A stretch of DNA of 64,000 nucleotides from Jeotgalibacillus soli. GTDB lineage: Bacteria > Bacillota > Bacilli > Bacillales > Jeotgalibacillaceae. Below, in pieces: positions 52,057 through 61,266 of the stretch (the first letter of the stretch is position 1; the number at the start of each line of letters is the position of its first letter). Below the pieces are notes generated by a model, which was given only the letters and a program-made list of their open reading frames with translations, was not told the origin of the DNA and ran no database searches. The position numbers and the translations under genes are program-made. The DNA lies in contig NZ_JXRP01000006.1 of assembly GCF_000829435.1 (NCBI RefSeq), positions 124,001-188,000 of the forward strand, in the 5' to 3' direction.

Positions 52057-52473
52057 GTGAAGCACCAAGTAACGCCTTATCTTACGTTTGATGGGAATGC
52101 AAGAGAAGCAATGGCTTTTTATGCTAAAGTTTTTGAGAGTGAAATGGAAGGGATTCAGACGTTTGGAGATGCAGAATATCCGACACCTCCTGAAATGGAT
52201 GACCGTATTATGCATGGCAGACTAAAGAAGGATGACTTGCTGATCATGTTCTCTGATTCCTTCGTGAGTCAATCTGTTACAGTCGGTAATCATATTTCTC
52301 TTGCGCTTGAGCTTGAAAGTGAAGAAGAAATCAATCGCATTTATGATGCTTTGCGTCAAGAAGGAAAAGTATTTATGGAGCTGCAGGATACCTTTTGGGG
52401 AGCTATATATGCAAAGATGCAGGATCGTTTTGGCGTGATGTGGGATTTGAATTACACAAAAAGCTCATCTTAA
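52057..52473 (+). CDS. PhnB-like VOC family protein
   Basis: About 138 aa. The start is taken as GTG 52057, eight bases after AGGAG, giving MKHQVTPYLTFDGNAREAM, the normal beginning of PhnB/3-demethylubiquinone methyltransferase-like VOC proteins. FYAKVFESEM, DDLLIMFSDSF and WGAIYAKMQDRFGVMWDLNY are family landmarks. The biochemical role of this group is largely unknown. Confidence 0.85.
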   Translation: MKHQVTPYLTFDGNAREAMAFYAKVFESEMEGIQTFGDAEYPTPPEMDDRIMHGRLKKDDLLIMFSDSFVSQSVTVGNHISLALELESEEEINRIYDALRQEGKVFMELQDTFWGAIYAKMQDRFGVMWDLNYTKSSS

Positions 52474-52489
52474 TGTAGATAAATATTTT

Positions 52490-52530
52490 TAAAAGAATCC
52501 ATTTTAATTATTAAGTGGGTTCTTTTTTTT
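52490..52530 (+). terminator. Terminator after the PhnB-like gene
   Basis: AAAAGAATCCA and TGGGTTCTTTT pair with one G-T and are followed by more T. Confidence 0.85.
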
Positions 52531-52710
52531 GTAGGCTGTGTAAGATAATGGCTCTTACGTCATAGTGGTGAAAAGGCAGATGAATACCCGGAATAAAGAA
52601 GTATTTGTTCGAATTCTATTGTTAGTAACGAATTATTATTTAAATTTATTACAAATAAACGGAAGTAACGAATATTTTTTATGACTTCACTTACTTTGCA
52701 TAAGAGCCAA

Positions 52711-53057
52711 GATAATTGTTGATTTTTGCACGAAGTTGATTGTGGCAGATATATGAGACTCCTGCTTAGATAAGGGAGTCAAAGGGAGACCCCACAGGCG
52801 CAAAGCTAGGCTGCTGAAAAAGTCGCTCATTTTCAAACTCGTAAAATCAATTCCCAAAATAACATTGATTTTACGATTGATTGTGGGACATAACCACTAC
52901 ATTATTATAAAAAAAGAGAGATAAAGTGGGGATTGATTTTACGCTGTTTTTGAAAACCTTACTTTTTCAGTGCCCTCCGCACAGCGCCGAGGAGCGACGG
53001 ACCGCCTGCGGAAAGCGAACGACTGAAGCGGCAACCAACAGGCAAGTTTAACAGGGT
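52711..53057. repeat. Dispersed repeat, copy E, split by an insert
   Basis: The left half runs from ATTGTTGATTTTTGCACGA through GTCAAAGGGAGACCCCACAG; the right half from AGCGCCGAGGAGCGACGG through CGGAAAGCGAACG to CAACAGGCAAGTTTAACA. Compared with copy D, 171 extra bases lie between the halves (52807-52977). Confidence 0.85.
52807..52977. mobile_element. MITE-like element inserted in repeat copy E
   Basis: 171 bp without coding capacity. Its ends are inverted over about 50 bases: GGCTGCTGAAAAAGT ... TTTTCAAA ... GTAAAATCAATTCCC on the left, and the right end read in reverse gives GGGCACTGAAAAAGT ... TTTTCAAA ... GTAAAATCAATCCCC. The flanks CGCAAAGC and CGCACAGC may be a degenerated 8-bp target duplication. 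The ends resemble those of IS1182-like elements, but no parent copy is in the window. Confidence 0.75.
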
Positions 53058-53220
53058 CTTTTTGTTAAATAGGATGCTATTGAGAAGGATAACCTGGAAT
53101 TTTTGGAACCACTCTTTTTGTGGCATAATAAAGGAGACGATTACTGCGTTACCATATTTATTAATAGGATCCGAAAGATCTTTATTTTATCGATGCTCAC
53201 TATATTTAGGAGGAAAACAA

Positions 53221-53847
53221 ATGGCGCTATTATTATTTGATCTGGACGGTACATTGGTGGATTCAACCGACTACCTAACAAAAGCGATTCATTTATCCAT
53301 TGAGGATATGCCTCACCTGGAAAAGCCGTCACGTGAATTGGTTCAATCTGCTTTTGGTCTGACAGGAGGTCCTTTTTGGAAGAAAGTGGTCCCAGAAGCG
53401 ACAATCCAGGAAGTTAATATGATCCGTACAAGAAGACGCACATTTTTGGATCAGCTTGTAAAAGGTAATAACATCCTGTTTCCTGGAGTCCGTGAGACAC
53501 TTGCAAAGCTAAAAGAGCAAGGGCACACATTATCAACCGCAAGCAACTGTGGTACACATTATTTAAATATGATACTGGACACGCAAGACATTCGAGACTA
53601 TTTCACCAATCCGATCTGCCTTGGTACGATAAACGGTGAAAAGAAAGCAGATATTTTAACAGCGCACTTTAAGCATTTTCCAAAAGAAAATGTTTTAATG
53701 ATTGGTGACCGTTTATCTGATATTGAAGCAGCAAGAGCGCATGATGTACCCGCCGTGATCTGTACATATGGATTTGGTCATGAAGGTGAATGGAAGCAGG
53801 CTGATTATCGGATCGGCCAGATTGAGGATATTCTTAAGCTTGTTTAA
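53221..53847 (+). CDS. HAD-family phosphatase (phosphoglycolate/PpaX-like)
   Basis: About 208 aa from ATG 53221, after TTAGGAGG. HAD motif I is LFDLDGTLVDS at the N-terminus, motif II is in LSTASNCGTHY near residue 102, the Lys is in INGEKKADI near residue 140, and motif IV is MIGDRLSDIEAARAH near residue 160. The helical cap lies between motifs I and II. The longer frame from 53062 is unlikely. Substrate is not predicted. A Dph6-like gene follows closely. Confidence 0.88.
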   Translation: MALLLFDLDGTLVDSTDYLTKAIHLSIEDMPHLEKPSRELVQSAFGLTGGPFWKKVVPEATIQEVNMIRTRRRTFLDQLVKGNNILFPGVRETLAKLKEQGHTLSTASNCGTHYLNMILDTQDIRDYFTNPICLGTINGEKKADILTAHFKHFPKENVLMIGDRLSDIEAARAHDVPAVICTYGFGHEGEWKQADYRIGQIEDILKLV

Positions 53848-53886
53848 CCGTGAAGTTTGATTTCATAAGGGGAGGAGAGCCTTATT

Positions 53887-54546
53887 ATGATTGAGCGAAA
53901 GAACTTTTTTAGTTCATGGAGCGGGGGAAAGGACTCTACCCTGGCTTTTTACAGAGCGTGCAAGGAAGGTGGACAGCCCTCTTTTCTTTTAACGATGTTC
54001 GAAGAAAATGAAGAGCGATCGAGATCACATGCTCTTCCGATTGAAGTGCTGCAGGCGCAGTCTGAAGCAGTAGGTGTACCGCTTGTTGTCAGAGGAGCTT
54101 CATGGCAGGAATATGAATCAGTATTTCTCGACGTGCTGGAATCGTTCAAAAAAGAGGGCATTACACATGGCGTATTTGGAGATATTGATTTAGAGGCTCA
54201 TCTAGAATGGGTGCAGAAAACCTGTGCAAGGGTGGATATAGCGCCTTATCATCCGTTATGGAAAATGGAGCGACGTGCAGTATTGGACGAGCTTCTTGAA
54301 TTAGGATTTGAGGCAGTAATTGTGGTAGTAAAAGATGATAAGCTCCCTGAATCATTTCTTGGCAAAGTACTCACAAAAGAAGTAATAGAAGAAATTGAGC
54401 AATACGACGTGGATGCCTGTGGTGAAGAAGGAGAATTTCATACCGTTGTGGTGAACGGACCGAATTTCAAGCAGCGGATTGCGTTGGATTTCAAGGGCAT
54501 ACATAAGGATAGCGGGTACTCTTTTTTACAGGTGAAACTTTCGTAA
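53887..54546 (+). CDS. Dph6-related ATP-pyrophosphatase
   Basis: 219 aa. The PP-loop SSWSGGKDSTLAFY is near residue 10, GVFGDIDLEAHLEWV near residue 97, and the C-terminal CGEEGEFHTVVVNGPNF near residue 178 is the family signature. Archaeal and eukaryotic Dph6 amidate diphthine on EF2; bacteria lack diphthamide, so the bacterial role is unknown. ATG 53887 has GGGGAGGAG upstream, 39 bases after the HAD gene, so they are probably co-transcribed. Confidence 0.9.
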   Translation: MIERKNFFSSWSGGKDSTLAFYRACKEGGQPSFLLTMFEENEERSRSHALPIEVLQAQSEAVGVPLVVRGASWQEYESVFLDVLESFKKEGITHGVFGDIDLEAHLEWVQKTCARVDIAPYHPLWKMERRAVLDELLELGFEAVIVVVKDDKLPESFLGKVLTKEVIEEIEQYDVDACGEEGEFHTVVVNGPNFKQRIALDFKGIHKDSGYSFLQVKLS

Positions 54547-54618
54547 GATTTGTATATTAAATGGAATACCTGGTGTTTGGGAGATCTGGCTTCTACAGAT
54601 AAAGCTTAGGAACTGACA

Positions 54619-54671
54619 ATAAAAAAGGTCATTTCAATGACAAGAAGGAGCTGTGATCGCACAGCTCCTTC
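54619..54671 (-). terminator. Terminator of the VanY-like gene
   Basis: AAGGAGCTGTG and CACAGCTCCTT are perfect arms around ATCG; on the minus strand a second small stem GTCAT/ATGAC and then TTTTTT follow. Confidence 0.8.
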
Positions 54672-54681
54672 CACTTTTAGT

Positions 54682-55239
54682 TTAATTTCCATTTGGACGT
54701 TCGCCTTTTTGAAGCTCGCTAAACGATAGTCCAAAATCCATTTGAAGATGTGGATAGTCTCTAAAATGATGCCAGTCGCCGCCCCAGTCAAAACCAAGAT
54801 CCTTAGCGGTTTCCACGACCTCCATCCAGTCTGATTTGCCGTTGTTATTTCCATCGTAGTCCATGTCCCAAATTACATTACCACTTTCGGGCTGCAGGGC
54901 AAAATCAATCGCTAGTCCGTAGTTGTGATACGATTCTCCACCTTTGGCATTGGTGACAATATTGCCTTCTGCTGTTCGTCCTCTTGCGTATAGTTCATCT
55001 TGTTCCTCAACAGATCGAAAGCCTTCGGTAATGACAATAGTAATTCCTTGGGCAGCTGCCCGCTCAATTAACTCATCTCGCTTTTCTGCAACAATTGGAT
55101 GAAGCTCTGTTGGCATTGGAACATTCCTAAGCTCTTCACGTCTTTCAACCTCTTTGTTGATCCATGTCATAATGACAACGATGGCCAGGGCGAGCAAGCT
55201 AAGGCCAAATAGTCTTCCTGTTATCTTCAATCGAAACAA
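54682..55239 (-). CDS. VanY-type D-alanyl-D-alanine carboxypeptidase (M15B)
   Basis: A signal-anchor helix (GLSLLALAIVVIMTW) precedes an M15B peptidase domain. Zinc and catalytic motifs are ESYHNYGLAIDFAL and WGGDWHHFRDYPHLQ, and the substrate region TEGFRSVEEQDELYARGRT is typical. The domain trims the terminal D-Ala of muropeptides outside the membrane. The frame extends to 55479, but GAGGAG near 55245 and a basic n-region favour a TTG start at 55239 (or 55230), giving about 185 aa, normal for this group. Confidence 0.83.
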   Translation of the reverse strand: MFRLKITGRLFGLSLLALAIVVIMTWINKEVERREELRNVPMPTELHPIVAEKRDELIERAAAQGITIVITEGFRSVEEQDELYARGRTAEGNIVTNAKGGESYHNYGLAIDFALQPESGNVIWDMDYDGNNNGKSDWMEVVETAKDLGFDWGGDWHHFRDYPHLQMDFGLSFSELQKGERPNGN

Positions 55240-55509
55240 GCACTCCTCATTCGTTTTACATATCTTAATTCTATCAGAGAAGAGGAGTAAACACAGGGGA
55301 TATGGTTTTGGGAGCCGGCTTCGATCGCTCCTATTTTTTCTGACAGGTTGGAATTGTAACAGCCGTGCCGTAATCCAGCGATCTTTTTGACGATTAGGTG
55401 CCATCAACACGTCAAGCTTTATTTTCTCGATTAAAGACTCAATGACGGTAGTCTTATTTGTGTTCAATACGAAGCTCACGGCTGACAGAGATGGAACACA
55501 GTGCTAGTC

Positions 55510-55989
55510 CTAGTCAAAAAGCTCAATACGCTCCCCATAGCGGATGGTGCGATAGGCTGACATGCCATCACTATATTTACCCTCGCCATAATCAACGGGC
55601 AGTAATGAAAAGGCGGCAAAGTATATAGAAAAATAAGCGTACTGATAATAAAAAATATGCGGTTCAACTACATCCAGCATAATAAGAGCATTGATGAGGA
55701 AAACGGATCCCAAGTTAAATAGGACCCCACCTAAATGAACGAGTGCATGTGTAAGGCGGTTATTCCACTTCAGCGGTGAATATTTGCAAAACGAATCAAG
55801 AAAATAGATTCGGTGTAAACTTACCGGTCCAATACTGAACAATTTTTTTCCTCTTCCGATCGAAAAGCTGGCGTTTCCGCCAAATAACACAGCAAAAAAA
55901 GAATGTCCCACTTGATGCACGATGGAGACAATTGGAAAGACAATGAGAAATGACCAGAAAAATGTCCACATATCTGACAGTTGAAACAT
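55510..55989 (-). CDS. M50-like membrane protein without the catalytic Glu
   Basis: 159 aa with four predicted spans. Span 1 contains VHQVGHSFFAVLFGG where site-2 proteases have HExxH; the two His remain but Glu is Val, with Gln at the second position. The C-terminal LPVDYGEGKYSDG resembles the second metal motif of M50 proteins (Asp near Gly). It therefore looks like a small pseudo-protease. It lies next to the VanY-like gene but is probably a separate unit. Confidence 0.6.
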   Translation of the reverse strand: MFQLSDMWTFFWSFLIVFPIVSIVHQVGHSFFAVLFGGNASFSIGRGKKLFSIGPVSLHRIYFLDSFCKYSPLKWNNRLTHALVHLGGVLFNLGSVFLINALIMLDVVEPHIFYYQYAYFSIYFAAFSLLPVDYGEGKYSDGMSAYRTIRYGERIELFD

Positions 55990-56284
55990 AGTAACACCAA
56001 CTTGTATAAGAATTTACTGGCACACAAAAAGCAGTGCTTCAATAAACGGACAGTAAAAATGAGAAAATCTAAATTCCTTCTCTTTGATGTATTCCCATAC
56101 TAAATATAGAAAAAACATTGTATGGTCAATTGATTATTTTTTATGGATTGGAATACAGATAGCGAAAATCATTGTTTGAAAAGAGAACATCAGAGCGAGA
56201 CTAATCTAGTAGAAAGGTATACAGAAGTGTACCGGGAGTATAATGACCTGTAAAAATGAAGAAAGGCCGTGCACTGCACAGCCT

Positions 56285-56956
56285 TTAGTTTTCAACCGTT
56301 TGTTTCGGCTGATCCTTCGTAAGCTCCTGGTCAACTAAATAACCTTCAAGAATATAGCGGTCTGGAGCTGCACCAATAAAATTAAATGGATAGCAGGTAC
56401 TTACTGTTAACGTGGCGCGGGGCTTTGGAACGATTACCGTTCGGTCGTCTTTATCCACAATTCTTACCTTGTGTACAAAATACGTAAATGTTCCTGCAAA
56501 TGTTGTTACAATCAGTTCGTCGCCCTCACCAACCTCACCTAGCTTTCTGAATACCGTATCACGATGACCAGAAAGAACAGAGTTATCACGTTCCCCAGGC
56601 AATACGCTGCCTGCAAAATGACCTACGCCCTTTTCCAGCATGTCTTCATCTGTCCCGTGATAGATGGGCAGTGTCGCATCCAAAGCAGGAATATACAAAT
56701 CCCCGATATGATCTCCAACTGCAGGTCGCACAGGGTACAGAGGATCATCATCACCTGGTTCTTTTTTCGTTGATGAGGCTGCTGCGCTTGGTGGCGTAAG
56801 CGGCTCAGGTGTATACGATTCTGTTAGAAAGAACCCTTTTGTATATGTATAAAGCTGATTACTGAATAAAAACAAACCAGTTGCCATGGCACAAAAAGCG
56901 AAAAAGAGAAGAAACAACCGCTTACGGCGGCTGTTTCTATTTACTCTGCTTTTCAT
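56285..56956 (-). CDS. srtD: Class D sortase
   Basis: 223 aa transpeptidase anchored by an N-terminal helix (LFLLFFAFCAMATGLFLF). Catalytic residues are H131 in LSGHRDT, C188 in TVSTCYPF and R200 in APDRYIL. The spacing and the YIPALDATLPIYHGT start fit class D sortases of spore formers. The start overlaps the stop of the LPTTG protein gene by four bases, so substrate and enzyme are made together. Confidence 0.93.
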   Translation of the reverse strand: MKSRVNRNSRRKRLFLLFFAFCAMATGLFLFSNQLYTYTKGFFLTESYTPEPLTPPSAAASSTKKEPGDDDPLYPVRPAVGDHIGDLYIPALDATLPIYHGTDEDMLEKGVGHFAGSVLPGERDNSVLSGHRDTVFRKLGEVGEGDELIVTTFAGTFTYFVHKVRIVDKDDRTVIVPKPRATLTVSTCYPFNFIGAAPDRYILEGYLVDQELTKDQPKQTVEN

Positions 56957-58017
56957 GAAAGTACAGTCCTTACTCGTCTGAATAAGAGAAGACCCCCGAT
57001 GAAAATTAAGGCTCCAATTGCACTATTGGTCAATAGGTTAGATCCTGTCGTTGGAAGCTCAGCGCCTTTTACCGTTTTAGGCGTTTTTGGTGCTGATGCG
57101 GTCGCTGCTGGTTTTGAATCTGAATTATCAGAATTCGATGGTGTTGTAACAGCAGGAACGTCATTCACCACTTCTTCCACTATATCTGACCCAATCAATT
57201 CACCTGTAATAACAATATCAGCTAAAAAATCTCCTGCAAGATTATAAAGATCAATACGTAAGGATGCATTGACTAACTCATCCATATACATAAGATCAGA
57301 TAATGAAACCGGTGTTTCTGTTCCATCCTGAATCAAGGTATAATCTGCTTGAATTTGAAAGATTGCTAGAAGTTCTTCAAAAATAGATACCATTTCCTGC
57401 GTTTGAGCTTCTGTCAGCTCGGTCATTGTTTCAAAATCACCTATTGTCATCATGCGATCTAATAATACATTGACACGTTCTTCGACTTCAGGTGACATAA
57501 GCTCTTCTTCTATTGATAGAAGATGTTCAACAAGACGGTTCACTTCTTCATCTGTCAGGTCAAATTCAGTAAATAATCCATCAATATCAGCAAAGTCTTC
57601 TTCTGTATAATCTTCCTCGTAAGGGTTTAAGTAGAAATCAATGGAGTAATTCAAGTCATCTATATAAATATAATCATCAAGTGTTTCGCCATGCTCTTCA
57701 AGCAGGGCAATAATAGCAGCTTCATCTAACTCGTACCATTCATAAAAAATGGAGAGGTTACTTAAATCCTCCTTGATGACTTCACTTAGATATTCACTCA
57801 ATTCTTCTACTGTTTCGAAATTCTCCAGGCTTTCTTCATACAATGATAATGAATAAATAATATCATCTATGGTTACTTCAAATCCGCGCTCATTTGAAAC
57901 CTCATCTAAATAGTCTTGAAGCAGTGGATCATCCTCTGAAACAGCAGCCCACGACGGTGTGGGGTAAAATCCGATAAACAAAAACAATGAAAATACGGCA
58001 AAAAGAATCTTTTTCAA
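56953..58017 (-). CDS. Processed acidic surface protein, LPTTG-anchored
   Basis: 354 aa. It has a signal peptide (KKILFAVFSLFLFIGF, cleavage after SWA), a highly acidic helical body of about 230 residues rich in Glu and Asp, a Ser/Asp/Pro linker, the sorting motif LPTTG at residues 321-325, a hydrophobic helix and a basic tail RRVRT. Sequences of this kind, next to a class D sortase, form a recognised family of processed acidic surface proteins in Bacillus. The function after cell-wall attachment is not known. Confidence 0.88.
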   Translation of the reverse strand: MKKILFAVFSLFLFIGFYPTPSWAAVSEDDPLLQDYLDEVSNERGFEVTIDDIIYSLSLYEESLENFETVEELSEYLSEVIKEDLSNLSIFYEWYELDEAAIIALLEEHGETLDDYIYIDDLNYSIDFYLNPYEEDYTEEDFADIDGLFTEFDLTDEEVNRLVEHLLSIEEELMSPEVEERVNVLLDRMMTIGDFETMTELTEAQTQEMVSIFEELLAIFQIQADYTLIQDGTETPVSLSDLMYMDELVNASLRIDLYNLAGDFLADIVITGELIGSDIVEEVVNDVPAVTTPSNSDNSDSKPAATASAPKTPKTVKGAELPTTGSNLLTNSAIGALIFIGGLLLFRRVRTVLS

Positions 58018-58517
58018 TTGGCTTCCTCATTTCGGTAATAGAATAGTAATCGAGTGGATGTAGTAAGCTAGGATTCTAGAGAGGTAGATAATTCTTTAAT
58101 AAGAACAACTTAGTTGAAATCCCAAATAGTGAGAAGATGTAATTGAAACACCATTAAAGCTAGAGAAACGGAAATAGCGTTTTAAAAATCAAAGTATTGG
58201 TTTAGTAATCCCCTCCTAAAAATCAACTCACAGTAAAGAGTGACAATAAATCTTCACCGAAAGATAAAAGATTACATTAATAGTAAAATAAACTAATAAT
58301 ACTCATATTATAATAGCATTTTATAGAGAACACAATATTATCTTTAGACATATTTCTTCCATCACATATTATTTTTTAGAAAGATAAATCACCACTTATA
58401 TGTCTCCTTTCATAAATAGTTATATAATCCATAAGTACTATTAATGATATTTCCTTTTGGTGATAGAAGATGACTGGCTTGTATAATAAAATAGAGAAAT
58501 ACTCTTGGAAAAGAGAT

Positions 58518-58575
58518 GAATAAAACCTCGGTTGGTTAGTGGCTTCCATTCTACCAGCTGGGGTTTTATTTGTCT
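58518..58575. terminator. Orphan terminator-like hairpin
   Basis: ATAAAACC at 58520 pairs with GGTTTTAT near 58562, extended by CGG-TTGG/CCAG-CTG, followed by TTGT. No gene ends here; the 58018-58659 gap otherwise shows nothing supportable. It may end a small RNA. Confidence 0.45.
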
Positions 58576-58659
58576 GAGAAGAAATAAACAAATTGTTTAA
58601 CTTATAGACTGATACGGGGATTATATAAGAGAATAAAATAATAGAAAATTCAGATTGGT

Positions 58660-60504
58660 ATGATAAAAATGAAAGTTAATTATGACCGCCATAAGCTTTC
58701 CCAACTTTTTATGATGATAATATCAGTGGCGGGATGGGTGTTAGCCATATTTATGTTATTCAATGTGCCGAGTATAGAGGTGCCTGTCGAGCTGTTTTTT
58801 TTATTTGTGTTCCTGGTTGTTTGTGAGCTTTTCCCGATGCCTGTCCCAAAGGGATTATCCTCTTTAACGTTTCCAGTTTTGTATATTCTCTATATTTTAT
58901 ACGGTATTGAACTTACATTGCTATTGCATTTTGTTGCCGTTTTGAGTAATGGAATTATTCGAACGCGCCCCTTGCGAACGATTTTCTTTAATCCGGCACA
59001 ATTAGTGGTGAGCTTTTACCTTGCTCACGTTGTGTATATTAATTGGCAAAATCATCATTCTTTTTTTACAGAAAATCCTGTATTAGAAGCAGTAATTGGA
59101 TTTACCATCCTTATTTCAGTCTTTTATCTGGTAAATAATCTGCTGGTTGATCTTGTGCTTCTTATCAGGCCGGAAAAGTACACTTTTTCACTTTGGGCTC
59201 AAAAAGGGCAAGGGGAATTATTCAGCTTTTTCATTTCATTTATCTATGGCTATTTAATTCATTTTTTAGGCAGTCAAAATCGCGGGGAAATTGATATTTT
59301 TTCATACTTTTTTTTCTTTTCTCCTTTAGTTGCTTTATCACTTCTCAGCTCGATCATCCTTCGTTTGAAAAGCGAAAAGAACAGGCTGAAGGCGTTGTTT
59401 CAATTTTCATCTGAATTGAACAAGACAATCCCGTCTAAGGACTGGGAAGGGGCACTGGAGAGCTTAATCAAGAATGTGATGGTATATGAGGACTGCTTGC
59501 TTTTTAGGAAAAAAGAAAATGGGCAATGGGAAGCTGTATTCATAGATGGAAAATTGAAATCATGTAAGTTCTCTGATGAGGTTTTTGACCATCTAGAAGC
59601 GATAAAGGCTATTAAGGTTTTTGATCAAAAAAGCTTGAAGAAGGGTCCGCTTGCTGAACATTTCTGTGACCGTATTCAAGCCGCTGTCTATGCTCCTTTA
59701 TTGATTGATGAAGAAGTGAACGGATGTCTTGTCTTAACAAAAACAAGAACAAAAAGCTTTATCGTAGAGGACATTCGTTCCATTGCCACGGTGGCAAACC
59801 AGCTGGCCATTTTTCTGAAGACAAAAATGCTGTTCTCTGAAAAAGAGCAAAGAATTCTTTTAGAGGAGCGTAATCGAATTGCACACGATATCCATGACGG
59901 AATTGCCCAGACATTGGCAGGAGCCGTCATGAAGCTGGATATTTCAGTTAAAAAGATAACAGGCGGCAGCGCAGCAGAAGCGAAAAACTTGATTCTAGAT
60001 AGTAATGAACAACTAAGAGCCGGTTTAAAAGCAGTGCGAGATTCCATTTACGCACTCAAACCTTATCCAACAGAACAGCTGGGGCTTCATTCAGCAATTG
60101 AAAAGAAGGTCAGAGAGCTTAATGAAGATCATAGCCTTCAAATAAAAGTGACCTTTGTGAGTAGAGGAAAAAAAGAGGCACTTAGTCCAATGACAGAAAA
60201 AGTCATATTTGATGTGCTGAAAGAAAGCCTACAAAATTGTGTGAAGCATGCGGAAGCTGCTGAGATTCAAATCCTCTTAAGCTATCAGACTGATCACATT
60301 CTCCTGAAAATTGCTGACGGCGGAAAGGGATTTTCTTTGCTTCAAGCAATGAAGAAGGCGATGAAGGAACCGCATTACGGGATTTTTCAAATGAACGAGG
60401 CAGCTGAAAAGATTGGAGCTGCTTTGCAAATTGAAAGCAAGGAAGGGCGAGGAACCATTATTGAATTAAAGGTGCCTAAAATGGGACTGGAGGGGGAGTT
60501 TTAG
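58660..60504 (+). CDS. NarL-type membrane sensor histidine kinase with GAF domain
   Basis: 614 aa. Residues 15-245 hold about eight spans, residues 265-390 a GAF-like domain, then HisKA_3 with the phospho-acceptor His in RIAHDIHDGIAQTLAGAV near residue 410, and an HATPase domain with FDVLKESLQNCVKHAEA (N box) and DGGKGFSL. ATG 58660 has only a weak ribosome site. The response regulator gene follows immediately after the stop, so they form a two-component system; the signal is unknown. Confidence 0.92.
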   Translation: MIKMKVNYDRHKLSQLFMMIISVAGWVLAIFMLFNVPSIEVPVELFFLFVFLVVCELFPMPVPKGLSSLTFPVLYILYILYGIELTLLLHFVAVLSNGIIRTRPLRTIFFNPAQLVVSFYLAHVVYINWQNHHSFFTENPVLEAVIGFTILISVFYLVNNLLVDLVLLIRPEKYTFSLWAQKGQGELFSFFISFIYGYLIHFLGSQNRGEIDIFSYFFFFSPLVALSLLSSIILRLKSEKNRLKALFQFSSELNKTIPSKDWEGALESLIKNVMVYEDCLLFRKKENGQWEAVFIDGKLKSCKFSDEVFDHLEAIKAIKVFDQKSLKKGPLAEHFCDRIQAAVYAPLLIDEEVNGCLVLTKTRTKSFIVEDIRSIATVANQLAIFLKTKMLFSEKEQRILLEERNRIAHDIHDGIAQTLAGAVMKLDISVKKITGGSAAEAKNLILDSNEQLRAGLKAVRDSIYALKPYPTEQLGLHSAIEKKVRELNEDHSLQIKVTFVSRGKKEALSPMTEKVIFDVLKESLQNCVKHAEAAEIQILLSYQTDHILLKIADGGKGFSLLQAMKKAMKEPHYGIFQMNEAAEKIGAALQIESKEGRGTIIELKVPKMGLEGEF

Positions 60505-61140
60505 ATGATTAACATTATGCTAGTCGATGATCATGCGATTTTACGTGATGGATTAAAAACAATCATTTCTCAGGAGAAAGATATGATTGTGATTGGAGAA
60601 GCGACCAACGAAGAAGAATTTATTGAGAAGCTGAATCAAGAACTCCCTGACGTTATTGTGATGGATATTAATATGCCAAATAAAAATGGAATTGAGCTTA
60701 CAAGGCTTGTGAAAGACAATCATCCAACAGTAAAAGTGTTAATCTTAACGATGTATAAGCATGAGGAGTATTTTATGTCTGCCATCAAAGAAGGAGCGGA
60801 TGGCTACCTTTTAAAGGATTCGCCTTCTGAACAGGTTATTCAAGCGATTCAAACAGTAGCAAATGGAGAGTCTGTTATTCATCCTGCGATGACCAAAAAA
60901 CTACTAACATACCATCAGCAGGAGAAAAATACAGAGAATAGGGCCCTAACGGAAAGAGAAAAAGAGGTTCTGATTTGTTTAGTGGAAGGATTAGCAAATA
61001 AAGAAATCGCGCAGAAATTGTTTATTAGCGATAAGACAGTAAAGATTCATGTGAGTAATATTTTTAAAAAACTAGATGTGAAAAGCAGGTCACAAGTGAT
61101 TATTTATGCGGTGCAAAACAATCTAGTTCCCTTGCCATAA
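60505..61140 (+). CDS. NarL/FixJ family response regulator
   Basis: 211 aa. The receiver domain has the acidic pair DDH at 8-10, phospho-acceptor Asp in VIVMDINMPNKNG near residue 54 and Lys in YLLKDSP. The LuxR helix-turn-helix at the C-terminus reads LTEREKEVLICLVEGLANKE then IAQKLFISDKTVKIHVSNI. It begins directly after the kinase stop, with GGAGGGGGAG in the kinase 3' end as ribosome site. Confidence 0.95.
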   Translation: MINIMLVDDHAILRDGLKTIISQEKDMIVIGEATNEEEFIEKLNQELPDVIVMDINMPNKNGIELTRLVKDNHPTVKVLILTMYKHEEYFMSAIKEGADGYLLKDSPSEQVIQAIQTVANGESVIHPAMTKKLLTYHQQEKNTENRALTEREKEVLICLVEGLANKEIAQKLFISDKTVKIHVSNIFKKLDVKSRSQVIIYAVQNNLVPLP

Positions 61141-61150
61141 AGTTGAAGAA

Positions 61151-61198
61151 CCTGCTGATCAGTTAAGAATTTCTGACTGATTTAGCAGGCATTTTTTT
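61151..61198 (+). terminator. Terminator of the two-component operon
   Basis: CCTGCTGATCAGT and ACTGATTTAGCAGG pair with small mismatches and are followed by ATTTTTTTG. Confidence 0.85.
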
Positions 61199-61266
61199 GT
61201 GAACATGGGACCGCTATTTAATGTGCTCTAAAGATCATTCATTTCAAGGAGACGGCTAGTGGTTTT

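Noticed and set aside
54606-54854. 82-codon minus ORF over the VanY-like gene
   Set aside because: Overlaps the VanY active-site coding region and its terminator in another frame.
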